Origin: Nonomuraea aridisoli | GTDB taxonomy: Bacteria; Actinomycetota; Actinomycetes; Streptosporangiales; Streptosporangiaceae | Direction of reading: 5' to 3' | DNA: 64,000 nt | Assembly (NCBI RefSeq): GCF_003236395.1 | Contig: NZ_POUD01000002.1 | Coordinates: 46,457-110,456, forward strand | Shown: positions 55,341 to 63,603 of the stretch, in pieces | Layout of the letters: each line of letters opens with the position of its first letter | Numbering within the stretch: position 1 is the stretch's first letter | Notes under the pieces: model-generated | Told to the model about the DNA's origin: nothing | Database searches by the model: none | What the model saw: the letters and a program-made list of their open reading frames with translations, nothing else | Program-made: the position numbers and the translations under genes

Positions 55341-57218
55341 TTACGTGGTGGTGTGTCCGGCTGGGGCGGGGAAGCGGGCCGGGCGGTCGCCGGACGGCCG
55401 CGACGACCACACGCCCTCGCCGTGCGTCAGGCCGGGCAACCGCCGCTCGAACACGTGCACGGCGGCCGCCGGGATCTCGCCCGCCAGCATCCACGCCTCG
55501 CCGGCGCGCCGGGTGTCGTGCGGCACGCCGCCCAGCGCCGCCAGCGCGGACGTCACCGGGCCCAGCGTCTCCTCCGGCACCTCCAGCTCGAAGCGGTGGC
55601 ACGGCGCGTACACCGTGGTGCCCGCCCGGCGCAGCGCCGCCATGAGCACGATCGGCGTGCGCCCGCGGAAGTCGGCCGCGACGGTGACGGGCGCCGCGTA
55701 CCCGGTCCTGGTCAGCGTCACGACGACGTCGGTCACCGGCCACCCGTGCGGCCCCGCGCCCAGGGCCAGGCGCACGCTCTCCTCGATCGCCCGGTGGTAG
55801 GCCGCCGGCAGGGACCCGAGGTCGACCTCCAGCCGGTAGTCCACCCCCGAGCCGCGCGGGCCGGGCTCGACGCGCAGGCCGACGGTCGCCATGAAGTCGT
55901 TGCGGCCGTGGCGGACCATCTCCTCGACGGCCTCGCCGACTCCTGCGGGACGCTCGAAGTAGACGGGCCGGCTCGGCTCGAAACGGGCCTCGACGCCGAA
56001 GTCCGCCGCCAGCGTCTCGGCGATGACCTCCTTCTGCACCTCGCCGTAGAGCAGCACCGAGGTCTCGCCGCCGGGCAGCGTACGGGTGCCGATGAGCGGG
56101 TCCTGCTCGGCGAGCGTCAGCAGGGCGGCGTGCAGACGCGGCTCCTGGCCGGGAACGCGCGGGCGTACGACGGTCTCCAGGGCGGGCGGCGGGAAGTGGG
56201 CGGCGGCCGGTCCCGGCTCGCCCAGGTGGTCGCCGACGCGGATCTCGGGCACGCCCCAGACCCTGACGATGTCGCCGGTCACCGCGCTGTGCCGGTCGGG
56301 GGCGCCGGCGACCTCGACCGCGCTCACCCGGCCCTCGTAGGCACGCGGCCCGCGGTGGAACGTCAGCCGCTCGCGCGCCCGCAGCTCGCCGCCGCGGATC
56401 CGCAGCAGCGCCGCCTTCTCGCCGGAGGGCGCCCGCTCGATCGCGAACACCGTCCCGCGCACCGCCCGCGCGGGCCCCGGCTGCGGCACGGACGGCAGCA
56501 GGCCGGCCACGGCGTCGAGCAGCTCGGGGACGCCCTGACCGGTGATCGCCGACCCGAACAGCACCGGGTGGGCGACCCCGGCCGCGCACTGCCGCGCCAG
56601 CGCCGCCCGAATCCGCCCCGGATCGGGCGTCCCACCGTCGACGAGCACCTCCAGCAGCCCGTCGTCCCGCTCGGCCAGCACCTCGGCCGCGTCCCCGAGG
56701 TGGCCCAGCGGACGGGTCTTCGCCTGCGGGGTGCCGATACCGGACACGGTGTTGACGGGGACGCAGGACGGCGACAACCGCCGCCGGATGTCGTCCAGCA
56801 GCCCGCCCTCCCGGGCGCCCGCCCGGTCGATCTTGTTGACGAAGACGAGCGTCGGCAGGCGCAACCGGCTGAGCGCCCGCATCAGGACGCGCGTGTGCGG
56901 CTGGACGCCCTCCACGGCCGACACCACCAGCACGGCCCCGTCGAGCACACCGAGCGCCCGGTCCACCTCGGCCGCGAAGTCGGCGTGACCGGGCGTGTCC
57001 ACCAGGTTGACGCGCAGGTCACCCAAGGTGAAGGAGGCCACGGCGGTGCGGATGGTGATGCCGCGGCGGCGTTCGATCGCGTTGGTGTCGGTCTGGGTGC
57101 TGCCTTCGTCGACGCTGCCGAGCCGGTCGATCACGCCGGTCTCGAACAGCAGCCGCTCAGTGAGGCTGGTCTTGCCCGCGTCTACGTGCGCGAGGATGCC
57201 GATGTTCAGGATGTGCAT
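55341..57218 (-). CDS. Ribosomal protection GTPase (OtrA/TetM-like)
   Basis: A 625-residue translation GTPase of the tetracycline-resistance ribosomal protection group. The G domain has AHVDAGKTSLTERL (G1), RGITIRTA (G2), VDTPGHADF (G3) and NKIDRAGAR (G4). EF-G-like domains II-V follow, including EMVRHGRNDFMATVGLRV and VLMAALRRAGTTVYAP. Actinobacterial members include OtrA and also relatives without proven tetracycline resistance. The ATG at MHILNIGILAHVD is chosen from family alignment; the frame is open 24 codons further. Resistance phenotype is inference. Confidence 0.88.
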   Translation of the reverse strand: MHILNIGILAHVDAGKTSLTERLLFETGVIDRLGSVDEGSTQTDTNAIERRRGITIRTAVASFTLGDLRVNLVDTPGHADFAAEVDRALGVLDGAVLVVSAVEGVQPHTRVLMRALSRLRLPTLVFVNKIDRAGAREGGLLDDIRRRLSPSCVPVNTVSGIGTPQAKTRPLGHLGDAAEVLAERDDGLLEVLVDGGTPDPGRIRAALARQCAAGVAHPVLFGSAITGQGVPELLDAVAGLLPSVPQPGPARAVRGTVFAIERAPSGEKAALLRIRGGELRARERLTFHRGPRAYEGRVSAVEVAGAPDRHSAVTGDIVRVWGVPEIRVGDHLGEPGPAAAHFPPPALETVVRPRVPGQEPRLHAALLTLAEQDPLIGTRTLPGGETSVLLYGEVQKEVIAETLAADFGVEARFEPSRPVYFERPAGVGEAVEEMVRHGRNDFMATVGLRVEPGPRGSGVDYRLEVDLGSLPAAYHRAIEESVRLALGAGPHGWPVTDVVVTLTRTGYAAPVTVAADFRGRTPIVLMAALRRAGTTVYAPCHRFELEVPEETLGPVTSALAALGGVPHDTRRAGEAWMLAGEIPAAAVHVFERRLPGLTHGEGVWSSRPSGDRPARFPAPAGHTTT

Positions 57219-57632
57219 GGATGCAGGAGCCTTCGAGAACTCTCGTGCCAATGGGGCGCGGGGAGATTCCGAGGTGGCGCCGCATCTCAAGCTCCTGACG
57301 TGCGATCACTGAACGACGCCGGCCATCCTGCCACCGCCGCCGCGACCACCGCCAGCCATTTACCGCCACACCCGCGCCCGTCAGGCTTCCGGCGGCGTTG
57401 TCGCCGCCGCCTGTCGCCGCCTGTCGCCGCCTGTCGCCACTGCCTTCGCCGTGTCTCCGCACGTCAAGCGGATTTCTTCCGGCGCTCTCGGGTAGAGGCA
57501 GCCCCGGATGAAGCGGTCGCACAGAGAGAAAGGGAAGGGGAGCCTCGGCATCGCCCGGAGACTTCTCCTTCACCATGGCATCGCCCGGCTTGCCTGAACA
57601 CGAGCCCGAGCAAGGCCCGCGAGGAGTGCCTC
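57219..57632. other. Divergent intergenic region with tandem 10-mers
   Basis: This 414-bp stretch separates the ribosomal protection gene from the dehydratase gene and must hold both promoters. It contains the repeat at 57411-57440. I see no convincing gene in it. Confidence 0.5.
57411..57440. repeat. Three tandem 10-bp units (CTGTCGCCGC)
   Basis: CTGTCGCCGC is repeated twice exactly and a third time as CTGTCGCCAC; a partial unit precedes it. It lies in the divergent region upstream of the dehydratase. Confidence 0.8.
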
Positions 57633-59432
57633 ATGCCGCTGACGACACGTACCACAAGGAAACTACGCAGCCAGGCCTGGTGGGACAACGCGGACAATCC
57701 GGGGATGACGGCTCTGTACCTCGAGCGCTTCCTCAACTACGGCCTCACCCCGGCGGAGCTCCGGTCCGGCCGGCCGATCATCGGCATCGCTCAGACGGGT
57801 AGCGACCTGGTTCCTTGCAACCGGCACCACCTCGCCCTCGCCGACCGGGTCAAGGCGGGGATCCGCGACGGCGGCGGCATCCCGTTCGAGTTCCCCGTCC
57901 ACCCGCTGCAGGAGACGGGCAAGCGCCCGACCGCGGCGCTGGACCGCAACCTCGCCTATCTCGGGCTGGTGGAGGTCCTCTACGGGTATCCGCTCGACGG
58001 AGTGGTGCTGACGACAGGCTGCGACAAGACCACGCCCGCGTGTCTGACCGCGGCGGCGACGGTGAACATCCCGGCGATAGTCCTGTCCGGCGGGCCGATG
58101 CTCAACGGCTACCACCATGGCGACCGAGTGGGCGCGTCCGGCTCGGGGCTCGTGATCTGGCAGTCGAGGAGGCTGCTCGCCGCCGGAGAGATCGACCCCG
58201 ACGAGTTCATGGAGCGGGTGACCGCTTCGGCGCCGAGCATCGGGCACTGCAACACGATGGGGACCGCGTTGTCGATGAACAGCCTGGCCGAGGCTCTGGG
58301 GATGTCGCTGCCCGGCTGCGCGGCGATCCCGGCCCCCTACCGGACGCGCTCCCAGATGGCCTACGAGACAGGCCGCCGAGCGGTGGCCATCGTGCACGAG
58401 GACCTCACCCCACGCAAGATCATGACCCGGCAGGCCTTCGAGAACGCGATCGTCGTCGCGTCGGCCATAGCCGCCTCGACCAACGTGCCCATCCACATCA
58501 ACGCCATCGCCCGCCACGTCGGGGTGGCGCTGTCCAACCAGGACTGGCAACGCGTCGGAGCCGACATCCCGGTGCTGACCAACGTCGCGCCTGCCGGTGA
58601 GTTCCTCGGCGAGGACTTCTACCGGGCCGGCGGCGTGCCCGCGGTCATGTGGTCGTTGCTGACCGCCGGGCTCCTGCACGGCGACGCGCTGACGGTCTCC
58701 GGCCGTACCGTGGCCGAGAACCTGGAGAACGCCCCGCCTGTCGACCCGGCCGTCATCCGGCCCCTCCACGAGCCGGTCGCCGCCCGGGGAGGACTGTTCG
58801 TCATGTCCGGGAACCTGTTCGACTCCGCGATCATGAAGATCTCGGTCATCACCGATGAGTTCCGTGCCCGCTACCTCCCCCACCCCGGTGGCCCAGCGGT
58901 GTTCGAGCTCCGCGCCGTCGTCTTCGACGGGCCCGAGGACTACCACGCCCGCATCGGAGATCCCGGGCTCGGCATCGACGAGGACTGCATCCTCGTCATG
59001 CGTTACGCCGGGCCGATCGGCTATCCGGGATCGGCCGAGGTCGTGAACATGGAGGTCCCCGTCGCGCTGCTCGAGAAGGGGGTCACCGCGCTGCCCACGC
59101 TCGGTGACGGCCGGCAGAGCGGCACGTCGGACGCGCCGTCCATTCTCAACGCCAGCCCCGAGGCCGCGGTCGGCGGCAACCTCGCCATCCTGCGCACCGG
59201 CGATCGACTCCGCGTCGACATGGAGAACGCCCGCGTCGACGTCCTCCTGTCGGCCGAGGAGATCGCCGAACGGTGGGCTCGTTACACGCCGCCGCCGTTG
59301 GAGCACCAGACACCGTGGCAGGAGATCTACCGCTCGACAGTGGGCCAGCTGGACAGCGGAGGCTGCCTCGAACTCGCCGTGTCGTACCAAGATCTCGTAC
59401 ATACCAAGGGGATTCCGCGTGACTCGCACTGA
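57633..59432 (+). CDS. IlvD/Edd-family dehydratase (probable sugar-acid dehydratase)
   Basis: A 599-residue Fe-S dehydratase. GAGGAG is 6 bases before the ATG. Cluster and active-site marks are PCNRHH, TGCDKTTPACL, and IGHCNTMGTALSMNSLAEALGM. The C-terminal domain has GYPGSAEVVNMEVP and LGDGRQSGTSDAPSI. The TGCDKTTPACL form and length fit the sugar-acid subgroup (arabonate, xylonate or galactonate) better than IlvD or Edd. It overlaps a 2-hydroxyacid dehydrogenase gene by 14 bp, suggesting a joint catabolic step. The exact substrate is not visible. Confidence 0.9.
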   Translation: MPLTTRTTRKLRSQAWWDNADNPGMTALYLERFLNYGLTPAELRSGRPIIGIAQTGSDLVPCNRHHLALADRVKAGIRDGGGIPFEFPVHPLQETGKRPTAALDRNLAYLGLVEVLYGYPLDGVVLTTGCDKTTPACLTAAATVNIPAIVLSGGPMLNGYHHGDRVGASGSGLVIWQSRRLLAAGEIDPDEFMERVTASAPSIGHCNTMGTALSMNSLAEALGMSLPGCAAIPAPYRTRSQMAYETGRRAVAIVHEDLTPRKIMTRQAFENAIVVASAIAASTNVPIHINAIARHVGVALSNQDWQRVGADIPVLTNVAPAGEFLGEDFYRAGGVPAVMWSLLTAGLLHGDALTVSGRTVAENLENAPPVDPAVIRPLHEPVAARGGLFVMSGNLFDSAIMKISVITDEFRARYLPHPGGPAVFELRAVVFDGPEDYHARIGDPGLGIDEDCILVMRYAGPIGYPGSAEVVNMEVPVALLEKGVTALPTLGDGRQSGTSDAPSILNASPEAAVGGNLAILRTGDRLRVDMENARVDVLLSAEEIAERWARYTPPPLEHQTPWQEIYRSTVGQLDSGGCLELAVSYQDLVHTKGIPRDSH

Positions 59433-60420
59433 CCCGAGAGGCACGATCCTGATCGCCGATTCGGACTTCGGCGATGCGGACATCGAACGCGCGATCGTGG
59501 AAGGCGCCGGATTCGAGCTGCGTACGGCGCAGTGCAAAAGCGAGGACGAGGTGATCGAGCAGGGCCGGGACGTCGATGGCGTCCTGACCCAGTACGCGCG
59601 GGTCGGCGCCCGTGCCATCGACGCGTTCACCCGTTGCCGGGTGATCGCCCGCTACGGCACGGGGGTGGACATCGTCGACGTCGACGCCGCGACCAGACGG
59701 GGCATCCAGGTCACGAACGCGCCGAACGAGTGGTGCGCCGAGGAGGTCGCCGATCACGCCGTCGCGCTCTGGCTCGCCGCCGCCCGCAAGATCTGCGAAT
59801 ACGACCGGGCGACCCGTCAGGGCGTGTGGCAGTGGCAGAGCGGAGAGCCGATCTGGCGGCTGAGGGGACGGGTGTTCGGGCTGATGTCCTTCGGCGCGAT
59901 CGCGCGACTCATCGCCGAACGGGTGAGAGCGTTCGGCGTCGAGATCTGGGCGCACGACCCGTTCGTCGACGAGTCCGAGATGCGATCGCGCCAGGTCCGG
60001 CCGGTGAGCTTCGATGATCTGGTGGAGGGCGCCGACTACCTGGTGGTCCAGTCGCCGCTCACCCCGCAGACACACCACACCTTCGACCGCGCGACGCTCC
60101 GAAGGCTGAAGCCGACCGCCGTTCTCGTCAACACCGGGCGAGGACCCATCGTGGAGGACGCGGCCCTCCACGACGCGCTCGCGGAAGGGTGGATCGCCGG
60201 CGCAGCGCTGGACGACCTCGAGGAAGAGCCCGCGAAACAACGCGACTGGCGCCCGCGCAACCCCCTCCTCAGCCTGCCCAACCTGATCGTCACGCCCCAT
60301 GCCGCCTATTACTCCGAACAGGCCATCGCCACGGTACGCCGCATCGCCGCCGAGGAGGCCGTCCGCGTCCTGACCGGCCATCCCGCCCGCTCACCCGTCA
60401 ACGACCTCACGACCGGATAG
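59419..60420 (+). CDS. D-2-hydroxyacid dehydrogenase (PGDH/CtBP type)
   Basis: A 333-residue NAD-dependent dehydrogenase, GTG start inside the dehydratase gene with AAGGGG 7 bases upstream. Catalytic residues are Arg in NTGRGPIVED, Glu in DDLEEEP, and His in TPHAAYYSE. The nucleotide motif reads GLMSFGAIAR, so the usual GxGxxG appears as SFGAIA with Ser and Ala at the outer Gly positions. It probably interconverts a 2-keto and 2-hydroxy acid in the same pathway as the dehydratase. An insertion-sequence relic begins directly after the stop. Confidence 0.9.
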   Translation: MTRTDPRGTILIADSDFGDADIERAIVEGAGFELRTAQCKSEDEVIEQGRDVDGVLTQYARVGARAIDAFTRCRVIARYGTGVDIVDVDAATRRGIQVTNAPNEWCAEEVADHAVALWLAAARKICEYDRATRQGVWQWQSGEPIWRLRGRVFGLMSFGAIARLIAERVRAFGVEIWAHDPFVDESEMRSRQVRPVSFDDLVEGADYLVVQSPLTPQTHHTFDRATLRRLKPTAVLVNTGRGPIVEDAALHDALAEGWIAGAALDDLEEEPAKQRDWRPRNPLLSLPNLIVTPHAAYYSEQAIATVRRIAAEEAVRVLTGHPARSPVNDLTTG

Positions 60421-60640
60421 GCCGTGTCTTCAAATGATCATAGCCAGAGCATCAGACACGCGATGGTGACGACTGAGGCGTAGGACGTGGCGGTCTTGTC
60501 GCAGCGGGTGGCCGACCCGCGAAACTGCTTGAGCCGGTTGAAGCAGCGCTCGACGACATTGCGGCGCCGGTAGAGGGAGTGATCGAAGCGTGGCGGCCGG
60601 CCACCGCGATGGCCGCACCGGTACGGATTTTCCACACGGC
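60421..60640 (-). pseudogene. IS5-type transposase, C-terminal fragment
   Basis: A 65-residue minus-strand frame reads GGRPPRFDHSLYRRRNVVER, then CFNRLKQFRG and TRCDKTATSYASVV. This is the conserved end of IS5-group DDE transposases, with the Glu of the DDE triad in NVVER. The rest of the element is missing. The left end (GGCCGTGTCTTCAAATGATC) starts at the base after the dehydrogenase stop. Confidence 0.85.
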
Positions 60641-60804
60641 GTTAACGGCGTTCTCCCAGGTCGCTAACCCTCTGCCGTCGCAGCTTCCGGACGTGATAGT
60701 GACTGATGCGTTACAAGTGAGGCCGTTTCAGCCTTGTGCTTCTTGATCGCTCTCAGTGCCAGCGGTGTCCGCCGGTTCTCGGGCGCGTCCGCATCACAGG
60801 CGGA

Positions 60805-61191
60805 TTATCGAGCGTCGAAGGCCGTCCTGGAGCTCAGGATGCCGGAGGCGTTGTCCTCGGCCCATCCGGCCAGGTCGCGGACAACCTTGAGCAGGCTGAG
60901 CCCGCGCGAGGTCAGCGCGTAGTCCACTCGCGGCGGGGTGGTGTCATGGACGGTCCGTGTCACCAACCCGTCCCGTTCCAGCCCGCGCAGCGTCGCGCTG
61001 AGCATGCGCTGGGTGATGGGCGCGCTCATCCGGCGCAGCTCGTTGAACCGCCGGGTGGTGTCACCGAGTTGGCAGATCACGACCACCGACCACTTGTCAC
61101 CGATGCGTTCGAGCACGTCGCGGACCAGGTCACGACCCTCTTCGCACCGGTCTGAGGCGGTGCCGTTCGCCTGGATGATCGGATGCGCCAT
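60805..61191 (-). CDS. HxlR-family regulator
   Basis: A 128-residue winged-helix protein: VLERIGDKWSVVVICQLGDTTRRFNELRR, ITQRMLSATLRGLERDGLVTRTV, PRVDYALTSRGLSLL. A Cys near residue 16 (SDRCEEG) sits where HxlR-type aldehyde or redox sensors carry their sensing Cys. It is divergent from the quinone oxidoreductase gene over a 158-bp region with repeated TACCAGGT elements. It probably controls that gene. Confidence 0.93.
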   Translation of the reverse strand: MAHPIIQANGTASDRCEEGRDLVRDVLERIGDKWSVVVICQLGDTTRRFNELRRMSAPITQRMLSATLRGLERDGLVTRTVHDTTPPRVDYALTSRGLSLLKVVRDLAGWAEDNASGILSSRTAFDAR

Positions 61192-61210
61192 ATTTCCAGT
61201 ATATGCCGTA

Positions 61211-61318
61211 TACCAGGTTCCTGTGAGGAACGGTTCTTCCGATGATACCTGGGCACGTCAAAGTGCTCTCTTGCGATTTCCGCTGGGTCGATGCGATGGT
61301 TCCTGCTTAGTACCAGGT
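61211..61318. promoter_or_regulatory. Paired TACCAGGT elements in the HxlR divergent region
   Basis: TACCAGGT occurs at 61211-61218 and 61311-61318, exactly 100 bp apart, one near each gene start. An inverted core ACCTGG is at 61247-61252. Candidate HxlR binding sites. Confidence 0.45.
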
Positions 61319-61349
61319 AATGAAAGAGAACCATCGAGGAGCTGCGACT

Positions 61350-62309
61350 ATGCGAGCAGTAGGCCTGTATGAGTTCGGAGGACCCGATGTATTGCGGGTC
61401 ATCGAACTGCCGGAACCGCACGCCGGGCCCGGCGAGGTCCGGGTGCGCGTGCACGCGGCCGCAGTCAACCCGGCGGATACGCTGCTGCGCTCCGGCGTGC
61501 ACGCGGGGATGCTCGCCGGTGTCCCGGGCCCGTACGTGCCCGGGCTGGACATCGCCGGTGTGATCGACGAGATCGGCCCAGGGACGCGAACCGATCTGTC
61601 CCCGGGCGAGCCGGTGATGGCGATGGTCGTGCCGATGGGCACGGCCGCGGGCGGCTACGCCGAGCATGTGGTCCTGCCGGCCGGCTGGGTCGTCCCCGCA
61701 CCGGCGGGCGCCGATCACGTGGCGGCGGCGACACTGCCGATGAACGGGCTCACCGCGTTGCTGGCCCTGGATCTGCTGGCGTTGTCTCCTGGCTCGGTCC
61801 TGGCCGTGACCGGGGCCGCCGGCATCCTTGGCGGCTATCTGGTGCAGCTAGCCGCGTACGCGGGGCTTACCGTCGTCGCCGATGCCGCGCCCGCCGATGA
61901 AGCCCTGGTCCGCCGTCTGGGCGCGGCCCACGTCGTGGCCAGGGGAAGCAATGTCGCCGCAGGCATCCGGGCACGCTACCCCGATGGCGTGGACGCCGTA
62001 GCCGACACGGCCCTGATCGGGCCGCGCCTGCTCGATGCCGTACGGGACGGCGGCGCCTACGCCCGCTTCCGCACCGCGGACGAACCCGGCGGCCACGAGT
62101 TCGACGGCAACGGCCGGGTCGTGGTGCAGACCACGTTCGTCCCCGACTATGCCGGCCGCACCGACAAGCTGCACCAGATCCGCCGGCTCGCCGAGTCGGG
62201 CGTGATCAAGCCGCGCGTTGCCGCAGCGCTTCCCGCCGCCGAGGCAACCGACGCGCATCAGCGGCTCGAAGCCGGCGGGCTGCGCGGCCGGCTCGTGCTC
62301 ACCTTCTGA
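61350..62309 (+). CDS. NADP-dependent quinone oxidoreductase (zinc-free MDR family)
   Basis: A 319-residue medium-chain reductase. GAGGAG lies 8 bases before the ATG at 61350. The N-terminal domain has MRAVGLYEFGGPDVLRV, VHAAAVNPADTLLRSG and PYVPGLDIAGVI. The nucleotide-binding domain has AVTGAAGILGGYLVQLAAYAGLTVV. The zinc ligands of alcohol dehydrogenases are absent, as in QOR-type enzymes. It probably reduces quinones or enones with NADPH. The SDR gene follows after 72 bp. Confidence 0.92.
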   Translation: MRAVGLYEFGGPDVLRVIELPEPHAGPGEVRVRVHAAAVNPADTLLRSGVHAGMLAGVPGPYVPGLDIAGVIDEIGPGTRTDLSPGEPVMAMVVPMGTAAGGYAEHVVLPAGWVVPAPAGADHVAAATLPMNGLTALLALDLLALSPGSVLAVTGAAGILGGYLVQLAAYAGLTVVADAAPADEALVRRLGAAHVVARGSNVAAGIRARYPDGVDAVADTALIGPRLLDAVRDGGAYARFRTADEPGGHEFDGNGRVVVQTTFVPDYAGRTDKLHQIRRLAESGVIKPRVAAALPAAEATDAHQRLEAGGLRGRLVLTF

Positions 62310-62381
62310 CACCAGCCCCCTACTGAGAGCTCTGATCTGAGCCCTTCGATACCACTCATTCGCACTGACATAGGAGTCATC

Positions 62382-63146
62382 GTGTCCGCACGTTTCACAG
62401 ACAAAGTCATTCTGGTCACCGGCGCCACCTCCGGCATGGGCCGCGCCGCCGCCGAGCGAATCGCGGCCGAGGGCGGACACGTCGTCCTGGCCGCGCGCGG
62501 CAAGGACGCAGGTAACGCGCTGGCCACCGAGCTTGGTGCCGCCGGAGGAGAGGCCACCTTCATCCCCGCCGACGTGACGGTGGAGGCCGAGATGGCAGAG
62601 CTGGTCCGCCAGACGGTCGAGCGGTACGGGCGGCTGGATGGGGCGTTCAACAATGTCGGCGCCGCCACCGCCATCGGCCCGGTGACCGATATCGACGGCG
62701 ACGCCTGGCAGGCCGACCTCGCGCTCAACCTCAGCAGCGTCTTCTACAGCCTCAAACACCAGATTCCTGCGCTGCGCGCGAACGGCGGCGGCGCGATCGT
62801 CAACAACGCCTCCAACCTCGGCGTTGTCGGGGCGCCGGGCATGGCTTCCTACAGCGCCGCCAAGCACGGCGTGGTCGGCCTCACCCGCTCGGCCGCGCTG
62901 GAGACGGCCACGGACGGCGTCCGGATCAACGCCCTGGTCACCGGCGGCGTCGACACCCCGCTGCTGCGCGGCAACCTGGGGCCGACGCCGGAGGAGTCAC
63001 TGCGCGCGGCCGGGGCGATGCACCCGATCGGGCGGATCGCCCAGCCGGAGGAGATCGCGGCGTTCGCAGCGTTCCTGCTCAGCGACGAAGCGGCGTTCAT
63101 CACCGGCGCCGCCCTCGCCATCGATGGCGGCATGACCGCCGCCTGA
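62382..63146 (+). CDS. Short-chain dehydrogenase/reductase
   Basis: A 254-residue classical SDR. The cofactor motif is TGATSGMG (14-21), then NNVGA, and the catalytic set is Ser in NNASNLG and YSAAK. The C-terminal HPIGRIAQPEEIAAFAAFLLSDEAAFITGA and IDGG complete it. GTG start with AGGAG 6 bases upstream. Arg after the first strand (AARGKD) favours NADP(H). Probably cotranscribed with the quinone oxidoreductase under HxlR control. Confidence 0.93.
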   Translation: MSARFTDKVILVTGATSGMGRAAAERIAAEGGHVVLAARGKDAGNALATELGAAGGEATFIPADVTVEAEMAELVRQTVERYGRLDGAFNNVGAATAIGPVTDIDGDAWQADLALNLSSVFYSLKHQIPALRANGGGAIVNNASNLGVVGAPGMASYSAAKHGVVGLTRSAALETATDGVRINALVTGGVDTPLLRGNLGPTPEESLRAAGAMHPIGRIAQPEEIAAFAAFLLSDEAAFITGAALAIDGGMTAA

Positions 63147-63152
63147 CGCCGG

Positions 63153-63603
63153 ATGCTGCCGTTCGGACGGCAGGAGAAGGCGATCACGGATCTGGTCCAG
63201 CACCACGAACATCTCACGGCCGCGCTGAAGCCGTACGGTGTCGGGCTGCTCACAGATCCCCGACTCGCCGCTCACATCGCCGTACTCCGACTCAAGCGAC
63301 AGGAGCCCGCCTCAGCCATACGCGCTGCCGAGCAGGCCCTCGCCCGCTACACCCATCACGGTGGCGGTCCGGCCGAGCAAGACCTGCGCCGGCGCCGCCA
63401 GGCACTCACCGACCGGATACAGCGCCTGGACGCCGCCCGGAACGCCGCTTCCCGTCTACGGCACACCGGCCCAGCGCGCCCAAGACCTTTCCGACCTGGA
63501 CGCTGCCCTCAGTGCCCGTATGCGGGACATCGAGGATGACCTGTCGCCCCTTGGGCGGCTCCGTCCCGGGGGCCCGAGCGCGCCGGACCGCTCTCGAGCA
63601 TGA
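63153..63603 (+). pseudogene. Frameshifted helical protein remnant
   Basis: Two overlapping plus-strand frames seem to continue each other. The first, from ATG 63153, reads HEHLTAALKPYGVGLLTDPR and AIRAAEQALARYTHHGGGPAEQ, then RRRQALTDRIQRLDAARNAA. The second, after about 63450, reads YGTPAQRAQDLSDLDAALSARMRDIEDD. Together they suggest a coiled-coil protein with a shift in the middle. I do not recognise the family. Confidence 0.35.

Noticed and set aside
55353..57632. Very long upstream extension of the dehydratase frame
   Set aside because: The frame is open only because it is antisense to the ribosomal protection gene; the real start at 57633 has a good ribosome site.
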